From Thioclava atlantica (lineage in GTDB: Bacteria > Pseudomonadota > Alphaproteobacteria > Rhodobacterales > Rhodobacteraceae): a stretch of 64,000 nt of DNA. Shown here one piece after another: positions 9,022-16,389 of this stretch (the first letter of the stretch is position 1; every line of letters begins with the position of its first letter). Under the pieces are notes generated by a model. That model was not told the DNA's origin. It did not search any database and saw only the letters and a program-made list of their open reading frames with translations. Position numbers and translations under genes: made by a program. The DNA is taken from assembly GCF_000737065.1 (NCBI RefSeq), contig NZ_AQRC01000004.1, forward strand, positions 186,001-250,000, read 5' to 3'.

Positions 9022-9449
9022 CCCTCATCCTCGAAAGCCGAAACGGGGGCCGCATGCCCGGAAAGACGCGCGAGGACCTCCTCCTCATGGCGCATGACAG
9101 GGCGAAGGGCGCTCAGCGCTTTGTAGTAATCGCCTTGGGAAATCCAGTTCGCCGCCTCGAACACGCCTCCGACCACGGCGGAACTGAAGATCGTGGCGAG
9201 ATCGGCCAGCTTCTCCTGGATGACCGGCACCAGCGTCTCGCGCGTATCGGCCCTGATCAGAGCCGTCTGGATCAGGAAATAGGCCTGCTTCACCGGCGTC
9301 GGCTCGCACTCCTCGTCGAGCAGATCCTCGGCCCGGATCACGTCGGCCGTGCTTTCGATCAGAAGCATCTGGCGGCGGTTGGCATTTCGGATCACGCATC
9401 CATTGACCACGATCCGCTCGTTCGGCTTCAGCGTCAGTCGCAATGCCAT
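9015..9449 (-). CDS. flbT: Flagellar biosynthesis repressor FlbT
   Basis: The 144-residue protein matches FlbT along its whole length: MALRLTLKPNERIVVNGCVI at the start, then LLIESTADVIRAEDLLDEE and the helix VLVPVIQEKLADLATIF-like region. In Caulobacter, FlbT destabilises flagellin mRNA and couples filament synthesis to basal-body completion; it works with FlaF. The ATG at 9449 is chosen because the upstream in-frame extension reads as a shadow of flaF. It lies 14 bases downstream of flaF and two genes from the flagellin gene, so the classic flagellin-control module is complete here. Confidence 0.95.
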   Translation of the reverse strand: MALRLTLKPNERIVVNGCVIRNANRRQMLLIESTADVIRAEDLLDEECEPTPVKQAYFLIQTALIRADTRETLVPVIQEKLADLATIFSSAVVGGVFEAANWISQGDYYKALSALRPVMRHEEEVLARLSGHAAPVSAFEDEGC

Positions 9450-9463
9450 GGCGCGCCCCCCCC

Positions 9464-9865
9464 TTATTCCGCGGCCAGCGGCCCGCCGGCGTCGCCGCTC
9501 AGGCCGCGGATGATGTTGCGGTTGACCTCGACGAGCGGCGTCACCTCGCCGCCGCCCCCCATGACCATCTGCGTCTGCCGCTCGACCCAGAGCGCCAGCG
9601 AAATCAGCGCCGCCTTCAGCGCGGGCGGGAACCGGTTCTCCGGCTCGGAAAGGTCGTCGCGAAGGGCGATCCAGATCCGCTCGTTCTCCCACAAGGCGTT
9701 GCGCAAGCCCTGCGCCAGAAGCCCCACCCGTTCATGGCTCGCCGCGCTGTCATATTCGGCCATATGCGCCTCGAGCTCTCCGGTGACACGGGACAGGATA
9801 CGGCGCTCGATCTGCCTCGGAGACTCGGTTTCGGAAATGGTTCGCTTATAGGCCGCGACACTCAT
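9464..9865 (-). CDS. flaF: Flagellar biosynthesis regulator FlaF
   Basis: The 133-residue protein is FlaF: it starts MSVAAYKRTISETESPRQIE and contains LWVERQTQMV and LVEVNRNIIRGL near the C-terminus, both family hallmarks. In Caulobacter, FlaF is needed for flagellin secretion/translation and opposes FlbT. It is the first gene of flaF-flbT-DUF1217, immediately downstream of the flagellin terminator. An imperfect CtrA-like site lies about 60-75 bases upstream (9923-9938). Confidence 0.95.
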   Translation of the reverse strand: MSVAAYKRTISETESPRQIERRILSRVTGELEAHMAEYDSAASHERVGLLAQGLRNALWENERIWIALRDDLSEPENRFPPALKAALISLALWVERQTQMVMGGGGEVTPLVEVNRNIIRGLSGDAGGPLAAE

Positions 9866-9922
9866 GCAAGCTCTCCTACCAATATTCTTTTCTTCTCTTG
9901 CGCCGAACTTACCATGCGCCGG

Positions 9923-9938
9923 TTAAAGGCGTTTTTAA
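9923..9938. promoter_or_regulatory. Imperfect CtrA-like box (TTAA-N8-TTAA) upstream of flaF
   Basis: Two TTAA half-sites at 9923-9926 and 9935-9938 are separated by 8 bases instead of the consensus 7. They stand between the flagellin terminator and flaF. CtrA binding is possible but the spacing is off by one. Confidence 0.3.
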
Positions 9939-9975
9939 ACTTCTCAGGCAAAGACAAGACACGCACGACAGAAGA

Positions 9976-10002
9976 AAAGGCCCCGCGTTGAACGGGGCCT
10001 TT
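9976..10002 (-). terminator. Intrinsic terminator of the flagellin gene
   Basis: A ten-base-pair stem (AAAGGCCCCG paired with CGGGGCCTTT, loop 7) lies 22 bases after the fliC stop. Read leftwards, it is followed by a TTTTCTTCT run, a normal Rho-independent terminator for a strongly expressed gene. Confidence 0.85.
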
Positions 10003-10024
10003 CCATTCATGTGATCGTCCCGGA

Positions 10025-10858
10025 TCAGCGGAACAGGCTCAGGAGGTTCTGAGGACCCTGGTTCGCGATCGAGAGCGACTGCGTCGCGAGCTGCTGCTGG
10101 ACCTGGTAGGACTGAAGCCGCGCGGCCTCTTTCTCCATGTCCGCGTCAACCATGTTGCCGACGCCGGTGTCGAGCTTGTCGGTCAGCTTGCCGAGGAAGT
10201 TCTGCTGGGTTTCCAGCGACTTCTCCGCCACGCCGAGCGAGGTCGCATTGTCGATCGCCGTCGAAAGCTGGTTTTCGGCGGTCGTCATCGCGTTCGACAG
10301 CGCGTTCGCGGAACCGGTGGCGTCGGAGATATCGATCGCACCCAGAGCCGACTTGATCGCCGTCAGGTCCACGGCGTTGAAGGTGATCGAGGTGGTCTGG
10401 AACGACCCGCTCGCGCGGCTGATACCGGTCACGACCGAGACCGAGCCGGTGGTGTTCACCATGTTGTCGCCGTTGAAGGTCGACTGCTGGATCGTGGTCC
10501 CGATCTGGGTCACGATGTTGTTGAGTTCCTTCTGGACCGCATCGTGATCCACGGCAGCGCCCTGGGCGAACGAGACGCGCTCGACGAACTGCTGAGCGAG
10601 ATCCTTCACCGACTCGGCACCAAGACGCGCGGTCGAAACCGAGTTCTTGGTCAGCGTCAGGCCCTCGTTGATCGACTTGTACATCCCGCTGTCGCTGTTC
10701 ATCGATTCCGAGATCGAGAAATAAGCGGCGTTGTCCTTGGCGGAATTGATCTTCTTGCCGGTCGAGATGCGGTTTTGCGTGTCCTCGAGCCCCTTGTTCA
10801 CCGAACGCAGGGTAGCGAGGGCATTCATCGCGGAGGTATTGGTAAGAATGGACGACAT
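10025..10858 (-). CDS. fliC: Flagellin FliC
   Basis: The 277-residue protein has the conserved flagellin D0/D1 ends: MSSILTNTSAMNALATLRSV at the N-terminus and QQLATQSLSIANQGPQNLLSLFR-type C-terminus (last 23 residues). The central region (about 130-190) is short, so this is a compact filament subunit of alphaproteobacterial type. It is monocistronic: a strong terminator follows at 9976-10002. Upstream are a GAGGAGTG Shine-Dalgarno sequence, a TATAGA-like -10 (about 10886-10892, minus strand) and a perfect CtrA box at 10950-10964. It is the only flagellin gene in the window. Confidence 0.97.
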   Translation of the reverse strand: MSSILTNTSAMNALATLRSVNKGLEDTQNRISTGKKINSAKDNAAYFSISESMNSDSGMYKSINEGLTLTKNSVSTARLGAESVKDLAQQFVERVSFAQGAAVDHDAVQKELNNIVTQIGTTIQQSTFNGDNMVNTTGSVSVVTGISRASGSFQTTSITFNAVDLTAIKSALGAIDISDATGSANALSNAMTTAENQLSTAIDNATSLGVAEKSLETQQNFLGKLTDKLDTGVGNMVDADMEKEAARLQSYQVQQQLATQSLSIANQGPQNLLSLFR

Positions 10859-10907
10859 TTCTGGTCACTCCTCATTCTGCAAAGATCTATATTTTCGTCT
10901 TCTGACA

Positions 10908-10926
10908 GAAAAACGGCCTGAGCCGT
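10908..10926 (-). terminator. Small hairpin with T run downstream of flgN-like gene
   Basis: On the minus strand ACGGC-TCAG-GCCGT is followed by five T residues. It lies about 55 bases after the flgN-like stop and upstream of the flagellin promoter, so it may end the flgI-flgJ-flgN unit. The stem is only 5 base pairs. Confidence 0.4.
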
Positions 10927-10949
10927 GAAGAGTGATCTTGGGCCGGAAA

Positions 10950-10964
10950 TTAACGGAAGGTTAA
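10950..10964. promoter_or_regulatory. CtrA box TTAA-N7-TTAA upstream of fliC
   Basis: TTAA at 10950-10953 and TTAA at 10961-10964 with exactly 7 bases between match the full CtrA consensus. It is 92-106 bases upstream of the flagellin ATG. Perfect copies should be rare by chance in such GC-rich DNA. Direct control of flagellin by CtrA is inferred. Confidence 0.6.
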
Positions 10965-10978
10965 CGTTTCCGGGAAAC

Positions 10979-11473
10979 CTACAATTCCTTGTCGATGCGC
11001 AGCTGCTGTCCGTCCTGGCCTGTGACGGGTTTGCCACTTTTGCCGTACAGACCATCCAGACTGTGCCGGTTTCTGATCTTTTCGATCTCGCGCACGATGT
11101 CGCGGGTCGCCTCGGACATCCGCGACAGAAGCACGCTGTTTTCCTGCACCGCCCCTTTCAGACGCCTGAGCTTTTCGCGAAGAGCGGGCGCGGCATCGAC
11201 CGCCGCCGCCAGGAACGGCTCGACGACGGGTATCTTCAGTTCGATCCGCTTGAGCAGATCCGCCTTGCGGTCGTAAAGCTCGGTGACCCGGTCTAGATGC
11301 CCCGCTTCGACCGCGGCGATCTCGTCATGCAACAGATCGAGCGTCGCATCGATATTCGCCTCGAAGGCGGCGAGGTTGGCGTCGTCCTCCTCGGTAAGAA
11401 CGGGGCCCGATGCGGACGTCTCGCGCCGGGCCTGCATGCGTTTGCGAAAACGCGATGTCGTGGCATCAGCCAT
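10979..11473 (-). CDS. FlgN-like flagellar chaperone
   Basis: The 164-residue protein is highly charged and helical: two long helices (about 35-95 and 100-145) with ATLDLLHDEIAAVEAGHLDR and LYDRKADLLKRIELKIP resemble FlgN, the chaperone for the hook-associated proteins FlgK and FlgL. No FlgN-specific motif is unambiguous, so the call rests on shape and position after flgI-flgJ. The ATG at 11473 is preferred over one at 11494 because a GGAGGTGAG Shine-Dalgarno sequence precedes it. It overlaps the flgJ-like gene by 8 bases. Confidence 0.6.
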   Translation of the reverse strand: MADATTSRFRKRMQARRETSASGPVLTEEDDANLAAFEANIDATLDLLHDEIAAVEAGHLDRVTELYDRKADLLKRIELKIPVVEPFLAAAVDAAPALREKLRRLKGAVQENSVLLSRMSEATRDIVREIEKIRNRHSLDGLYGKSGKPVTGQDGQQLRIDKEL

Positions 11474-11789
11474 GCTCACCTCCGTTCGAGCCATAGGCGC
11501 GGATCATCCGTTCGACGCTTTGCGCAATCCCGGTGCGGCCGGAAGCCGCGATCTCGTCCGCGATGCCGCGGGCGAGGAAGGATTTCCACATTTCCTCTCC
11601 ATGCCCGCCATCCAGCCCACCCATCTTGACGGTCTTCATCATCTCGCCCACGGCCTGCTGCAGGAACGTCGCCTCGAAATCCTTGGCGATCGCCTTCGCG
11701 TCCCCCTCTTTCGGGCCGGTCGCGGACTGCCCTGCCGAAGGGCCGGCAGAGAGGGGCGTCGAGGGCTTTGACGGATCGAGCGGGTGCAT
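11466..11789 (-). CDS. flgJ: Rod-binding protein (FlgJ N-terminal domain / CheL type)
   Basis: The 107-residue protein consists only of the rod-binding domain: KAIAKDFEATFLQQAVGEMM, then EEMWKSFLARGIADEIAASG and GIAQSVERMI. The muramidase domain of enterobacterial FlgJ is absent, as usual in alphaproteobacteria, so rod passage through peptidoglycan must use another enzyme (the lytic transglycosylase at 32391-34334 is one candidate, by inference). Its ATG shares one base with the flgI stop. Confidence 0.85.
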   Translation of the reverse strand: MHPLDPSKPSTPLSAGPSAGQSATGPKEGDAKAIAKDFEATFLQQAVGEMMKTVKMGGLDGGHGEEMWKSFLARGIADEIAASGRTGIAQSVERMIRAYGSNGGEHG

Positions 11790-12946
11790 CAGATGATTTC
11801 CAGATCGGCATGGAGCGCCCCGGCGGCCTTGATCGCCTGCAGGATCGAGATCGTTTGTCGGGCGCCGACGCCGATCGCGTTGAGGCCGTCCACAAGATCC
11901 TGAAGGCTCACATCACCGCCGTTGAGCAAGCTGAACTTGGTGCTCCTCTCTTCGACCTGAACACTGGTCTCGGGCACCACGACCGTTTGCCCGATCGAGA
12001 TCGGCTTCGGCTGACTGACGGCATAGCTTTCCTTGACCTTGACGGTCAGCCCGCCCTGGCTGATCGCGACCTGGTCGATGCGCACCTTGGAGCCGATCAC
12101 GATCGTTCCGGATTTCTCGTCGATCACCACCTTGGCGACCGTATCGGGCGTGACCGGGAGGTTCTCGATCATCGCGAGCATTTCCGGCACCCCATATTTG
12201 CCGTTCGCACGCACCTCGATGGTCGAGGGATCGAGCATCTCCGCTGTGTGATGCCCGAGCTTGTCATTGATCACACCGGCAACCCGCGAGGCGGTCGTGA
12301 AATCGGGCTCGCGCAAGGACAGTCGCACCGAGTTCAGCGAGTTCAGCTCGAAATTGATCTCCTTCTCGACGATCGCGCCATTCTCGATCCGCGCCACCGT
12401 CGGCACACCGTCCACGATGCTCGCGGCGTTGCCTTTCGCACTGTAGCCCGCAACCGAGATCGGGCCCTGCCCCACGGCATAGATATCGCCATCCGCGCCC
12501 ACCAGGGGCGTGACGATGAGCGTGCCGCCGCGCAGACTGCTCGCATTGCCGAGAGAGGACACCGTCACGTCGATCGTCGACCCGCGCCGGGCGAAGGGCG
12601 GCAGCTTGGCGGTCACCATCACCGCCGCGGTGTTCTTCGTCTTGATCGCATCGCCGGAGAGATTGCCGACCCCGAGCCGCTCGAGCATCCCCTCGATCGA
12701 CTTCTTCGTGAACGGGCTGCCATTGAGACTGTCGCCGCTCCCGTTCAGGCCGACCACGAGGCCATATCCGACGAGCTGGTTCTCTCGCACACCCTCGAAA
12801 CTGGCGATATCCTTGATGCGGACCTGAGCGGATGCCGGGACTGCGCAGAGCGCCCCCGCAACGATCGAGAGCGAAGCAAGCACCCCTCGAAATCCAGCGG
12901 ACCCAAACAACGCCCGGGGCCCCTTTCGGCGCAAAGCAGCAAGCAT
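11789..12946 (-). CDS. flgI: Flagellar P-ring protein FlgI
   Basis: The 385-residue protein has a signal peptide (ending AVPASA before QVRIKDIASFEG) and the full FlgI body: VRENQLVGYGLVVGLNGSGD, then NTAAVMVTAKLPPFARRGS and C-terminal LQDLVDGLNAIGVGARQTISILQAI. FlgI builds the periplasmic P ring. The ATG at 12946 with a GAGGG Shine-Dalgarno sequence is chosen over a TTG 14 codons upstream. It heads flgI-flgJ-flgN-like and is divergent from the FtcR-like regulator. Confidence 0.96.
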   Translation of the reverse strand: MLAALRRKGPRALFGSAGFRGVLASLSIVAGALCAVPASAQVRIKDIASFEGVRENQLVGYGLVVGLNGSGDSLNGSPFTKKSIEGMLERLGVGNLSGDAIKTKNTAAVMVTAKLPPFARRGSTIDVTVSSLGNASSLRGGTLIVTPLVGADGDIYAVGQGPISVAGYSAKGNAASIVDGVPTVARIENGAIVEKEINFELNSLNSVRLSLREPDFTTASRVAGVINDKLGHHTAEMLDPSTIEVRANGKYGVPEMLAMIENLPVTPDTVAKVVIDEKSGTIVIGSKVRIDQVAISQGGLTVKVKESYAVSQPKPISIGQTVVVPETSVQVEERSTKFSLLNGGDVSLQDLVDGLNAIGVGARQTISILQAIKAAGALHADLEII

Positions 12947-12992
12947 AGATCCCTCACCCCGTCCACATTCCTCGTTAAAATAAAGCAAACGT

Positions 12993-13028
12993 CAAAGAAT
13001 GTCCAATATCAATACCTACTATTCTTGA
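12993..13028. promoter_or_regulatory. CAAAGAAT ... ATTCTTGA inverted pair between flgI and ftcR-like gene
   Basis: CAAAGAAT (12993-13000) and ATTCTTGA (13021-13028) form an imperfect inverted repeat in the 152-base AT-rich divergent intergenic region. The CAAAGAA element is shared with other flagellar promoters here. Binding factor unknown. Confidence 0.3.
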
Positions 13029-13098
13029 CTAATCCTTTTGATCAACTTAGCGTGGCCTTGCCGCTTGTGCGAGAAACTTGCCCGGGATGGAGGCTTGC

Positions 13099-13851
13099 AT
13101 GCATATTTACGTCTTTGAGCCTCGCGATGGCCGCATTCGCGGCCTGCTCAGCGAGCTGGAGAGCGTGGGGCTGCAACCCGTCATCATCGGCGCGCATTTC
13201 TTCTATTCCGATCTCAGCACGCTGAACCAGAAAGGCGTCGACACGCGGGCAATCCTGATCGGGGACTGCCCAGAGGTTACCGAGCATATCCGCGCCATCC
13301 GCAGCTCAGGCTGTCGCAATCCGGTTCTGGTGATGCGCGACTTCAAGAACTCGCGCGACGCCTCGGAAGCGCTCGATGCCGGTGCCGACGATGTCATGGT
13401 CAGCCCGATCAAGGGGATCGAGGTGCTGTCGCGGATCAATTCGATCATCCGGCGCGCCTACGGCCACGCGGCGGAAAGCATCAGCGTGGGTGAGATCACC
13501 GCCTTCTTCGACGGGCGCGATCCGCTGGTCTCGGGGGCGCGGCTCAAGCTGTCCAACCGCGAACACGCGATCTTCCAGCACCTGGCGCTGAATGCGAACA
13601 AGGTGATCTCGAAGGGGGCGATCTACGACGCGGTCTACGGGATGAGCGACGACCAGCCCTTCGACAAGGTGATCGACGTCTATATCTGCAAGCTGCGCAA
13701 GAAGATCGCCGACGCCTCCCCCAGCGGCCACCAATATATCGAGACGGTCTACGGCCGGGGCTACAAGTTCAGCGAGCTGGAAACGTCCAGCAAGGTGAAA
13801 CTTGCGGCATATGGGAAGGCCGAACCCCTGGGCACGGTGGCCGCGAGATAA
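13099..13851 (+). CDS. FtcR-like atypical OmpR-family flagellar regulator
   Basis: The 250-residue protein has an N-terminal receiver-like domain (about 1-120) and a C-terminal OmpR/PhoB winged helix (about 135-232; LKLSNREHAIFQHLALNANK, IDVYICKLRKKI, ETVYGRGYKF). The receiver pocket is degenerate. The first strand reads YVFEP rather than VDD. The residue aligning with the phosphoacceptor Asp is probably Gly (AILIGDC). The switch Thr is Arg (VLVMRD), and the conserved Lys is Ser (DDVMVSPI). Phosphorylation-independent action is likely. FtcR is the known rhizobial/Brucella flagellar activator of this type. The ATG at 13099 has a GGAGG sequence upstream. It stands alone between flgI and the flgE-K-L unit. 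Confidence 0.75.
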   Translation: MHIYVFEPRDGRIRGLLSELESVGLQPVIIGAHFFYSDLSTLNQKGVDTRAILIGDCPEVTEHIRAIRSSGCRNPVLVMRDFKNSRDASEALDAGADDVMVSPIKGIEVLSRINSIIRRAYGHAAESISVGEITAFFDGRDPLVSGARLKLSNREHAIFQHLALNANKVISKGAIYDAVYGMSDDQPFDKVIDVYICKLRKKIADASPSGHQYIETVYGRGYKFSELETSSKVKLAAYGKAEPLGTVAAR

Positions 13852-13860
13852 GCCTCCGGC

Positions 13861-14931
13861 TCAGAGATAATTCAGGATCGAGAGCTTCGACATCTGCGCG
13901 GCCACGCTATAGCTCGCGTTGAGCTGGGTCTGGAGCGCAGTCATTCGGGTTGCTGCCTCGTAGGGATCCACGGACACGTAATCGGACAGCCGGCTATTGA
14001 GAACCGCGTCCATCGACTGCTGCTGGGTCAGCTTCACGTCGAGCCGCTTCTGCTTCGCGCCCAGTGCCGTCTCCGAATTGCGCAGACCCTCCACGCCGTC
14101 GCTGAGCGCGCCGACCCCCGCTGCCATCCAGCTCTTGTAGGCATTCTGATCCTGGATCTTCGAGACATCGACCGAAGCAAGCAGCGTGAGCCCCTTTATG
14201 ATGCTGCGGAACTCGGGATCGTCTGCCTGCATGCCGTATTGCAGTGTCTCGCCATCGCCGATCAGCGCGGTTTTCCGAGGCGCCGGCGTGCTCGGCGTAT
14301 CTCCCTGGAAGAAGGTCGTGCTGAAGCGCTTCGCCGGGTCGGCATTCGTCTCGTCGAAAACGCTGTCGATCTGGGCAAGCATCGACGTCGCCTGAGTGCC
14401 GTCGGCAGGGCCGCTGCCCACGATCCCCGAGATGACATCCTGCGGCGACAGGCCCGTCGCCGAATTGACGCTGTCATACCCCCTCAGCGCGGGCCGGTCG
14501 GAGGCCACGCCGGAGAACAGGTGATCCCCGTCGAGCGAGATGTTGAGGCTCGTCATGATCGTGTCCAGCGCGGCGCGTGCCTGCTGCTGCAAGGTCGAAG
14601 CGGTGCTGCTCGAATGTTCGAGATTGGCCAGAGCGAGCCCGAGCACATCCTGCGCCGCCCCTCGCGCCGAAGCCGCCCCGGAAGAGATCATCTCGAGCTT
14701 GCTCCCGAGAAGCTTGTTCGAGGTGATAAAATGCGAATTGGACGACGCCCGATCCTCCAGTGCGAGGACGAAGGCCGATTTCGACCCCATATCCGCATAG
14801 AGATCGGCCTTGCGCCCGGTCGAGACCTCTTGGCTCGTCCGCTGCAAATCGGCGGTGGTGCGTTCGACGGACCGTCGCGAGACCAGGCTCATCTGCAGGG
14901 TCGACAGCGAATTCCGGATAAGGGGGATCAT
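13861..14931 (-). CDS. flgL: Hook-filament junction protein FlgL
   Basis: The 356-residue protein shows flagellin-like ends: QMSLVSRRSVERTTADLQRT and EVSTGRKADLYADMG at the N-terminus and YEAATRMTALQTQLNASYSV at the C-terminus. This is FlgL (HAP3), joining hook to filament. It follows flgK with a 12-base gap in the leftward unit flgE-flgK-flgL. A FlgN-like chaperone candidate is encoded at 10979-11473. Confidence 0.9.
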   Translation of the reverse strand: MIPLIRNSLSTLQMSLVSRRSVERTTADLQRTSQEVSTGRKADLYADMGSKSAFVLALEDRASSNSHFITSNKLLGSKLEMISSGAASARGAAQDVLGLALANLEHSSSTASTLQQQARAALDTIMTSLNISLDGDHLFSGVASDRPALRGYDSVNSATGLSPQDVISGIVGSGPADGTQATSMLAQIDSVFDETNADPAKRFSTTFFQGDTPSTPAPRKTALIGDGETLQYGMQADDPEFRSIIKGLTLLASVDVSKIQDQNAYKSWMAAGVGALSDGVEGLRNSETALGAKQKRLDVKLTQQQSMDAVLNSRLSDYVSVDPYEAATRMTALQTQLNASYSVAAQMSKLSILNYL

Positions 14932-14943
14932 CGTTCAGCCTCC

Positions 14944-16356
14944 TCAGACCGCGGCAAGCAGCGTGTCCATCATCTTCATGACCGCGGTCATCATTTTCGA
15001 ATTGGCGGCGTAGCTTTGCTGGATGGTGATGAGCTTTTGCATCTCGTCATCGATGTTCACGCCCTGGATTCCCTGCCGGGTGCCGTTCACCGTTTCCGCG
15101 GCGGTTCGTGCCGCGGCAAAGCGCTCCTGCGCGCGGGTGCCCTCGAACTCCTGCGCCGAGATCATGCTGCTTCCGTAATCCCTGAGCGACAAGGATGCCT
15201 CGAGCCCTGTTCCCGAAGCGGCCGAAAGCGGTTGGTCGAAAACGGACACGAAGGCCTCGACCTGGGTCGAGTCCCCGGCCGCACCCGGCGTTGTCGCTCC
15301 GATGCCGTCGCGCAGACGCGAAAGCTGGCCGCCCTGCGACGGATCCACCGCGGCATTGATCGAGATCCGCCCCGCGAGCCCCTCCAGCTTGGCCGGATCG
15401 TAGGCGGCGCCCGCATCGGTGAAAAGCCCGGCCTGGCCCGGAGCGAGCGAGGCGTCAGCCCCCTCGAACCCCTGCACGAGACCGCGCGCCATCTCGTCGA
15501 GCTGAAGCTGGAAGCGCGGCAGGATATCCGTCTTCACCGCGAAGAGACCGGCAAGGCTGCCATTCTGGAAGCCGCGCGCATCCGTGGCCTCGGGGGTGAT
15601 ATCCGTCTTGCCCGCGAAAAGCCGTCCTGCGACCTGATCATAGGAAATGTAGCTGGCCTGATCCCCATCGACGAGCGGCGTCCCCCCGGCGGTGTAGAGA
15701 GTGGCGCGCCCGTCGACGGACCGGCGCACCTGCATGTCCATCAGCTTCGAGGCCCCTTCCACGAGCACATCCATCTGGTCGCTCAGATCGGCCGCTCCGA
15801 GCGAGCCGGGTTGCGCGCCCGAGATCTGCTTGTTGAGCGAGGTGATCTTGTGAAGGGTCTCGTTGAGATCGGAGACGTCGTACTTGATCTCCATGTCGAC
15901 CTCGCCCCCGATACGCGAGAGCATGTCGCTGCTTTGGTTCAGCGAGGTCGCCATCTCCTGCGCTGCGGAAGCCACCCCGTTGTGCGCGGCGTTGCTGCCG
16001 GGATTGTTGACGAGCGCAATCATCGAGGTGCGCAGATCGGTGAGCCGGTCCGCCGGCGACAACCCGTCCCCGGGCTGACCGAGAGTCGCGGTATATTCGC
16101 CCACCGCCTCGTAGATCGCCTGCTCGCGCGACATCACCGACGAATGCTGTCGGTACATGCGGTTGAGCGAGGCGTCGACTTCGCGCCGCGCCTCGCCGGT
16201 CTGCACGAGGCCGCCCGCCGCAGTGACTTGCGGCAGTTCCTTGCGCACATAGCCCTCGGTGCTCGCATTCGCGATATTTCGCGATGTCGCTTCCGATTGC
16301 ATCTGCGCCGCGCGCAGACCGCTGGTGCTCGCGAGGAGGGCGCCACTCAGGCTCAT
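14944..16356 (-). CDS. flgK: Hook-associated protein FlgK
   Basis: The 470-residue protein begins MSLSGALLASTSGLRAAQMQ and carries the flagellar rod/hook N-terminal motif SRNIANASTEGYVRKELP, then LGQPGDGLSPADRL, and the C-terminal INIDDEMQKLITIQQSYAANSK-like end (about residues 430-455). FlgK (HAP1) is the first hook-filament junction protein. Length is somewhat short for FlgK but both ends are complete. It is 33 bases downstream of flgE. Confidence 0.93.
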   Translation of the reverse strand: MSLSGALLASTSGLRAAQMQSEATSRNIANASTEGYVRKELPQVTAAGGLVQTGEARREVDASLNRMYRQHSSVMSREQAIYEAVGEYTATLGQPGDGLSPADRLTDLRTSMIALVNNPGSNAAHNGVASAAQEMATSLNQSSDMLSRIGGEVDMEIKYDVSDLNETLHKITSLNKQISGAQPGSLGAADLSDQMDVLVEGASKLMDMQVRRSVDGRATLYTAGGTPLVDGDQASYISYDQVAGRLFAGKTDITPEATDARGFQNGSLAGLFAVKTDILPRFQLQLDEMARGLVQGFEGADASLAPGQAGLFTDAGAAYDPAKLEGLAGRISINAAVDPSQGGQLSRLRDGIGATTPGAAGDSTQVEAFVSVFDQPLSAASGTGLEASLSLRDYGSSMISAQEFEGTRAQERFAAARTAAETVNGTRQGIQGVNIDDEMQKLITIQQSYAANSKMMTAVMKMMDTLLAAV

Positions 16357-16389
16357 CGGCTTGCTCCCTTGTTCTCAGCGCCGCGGCGA

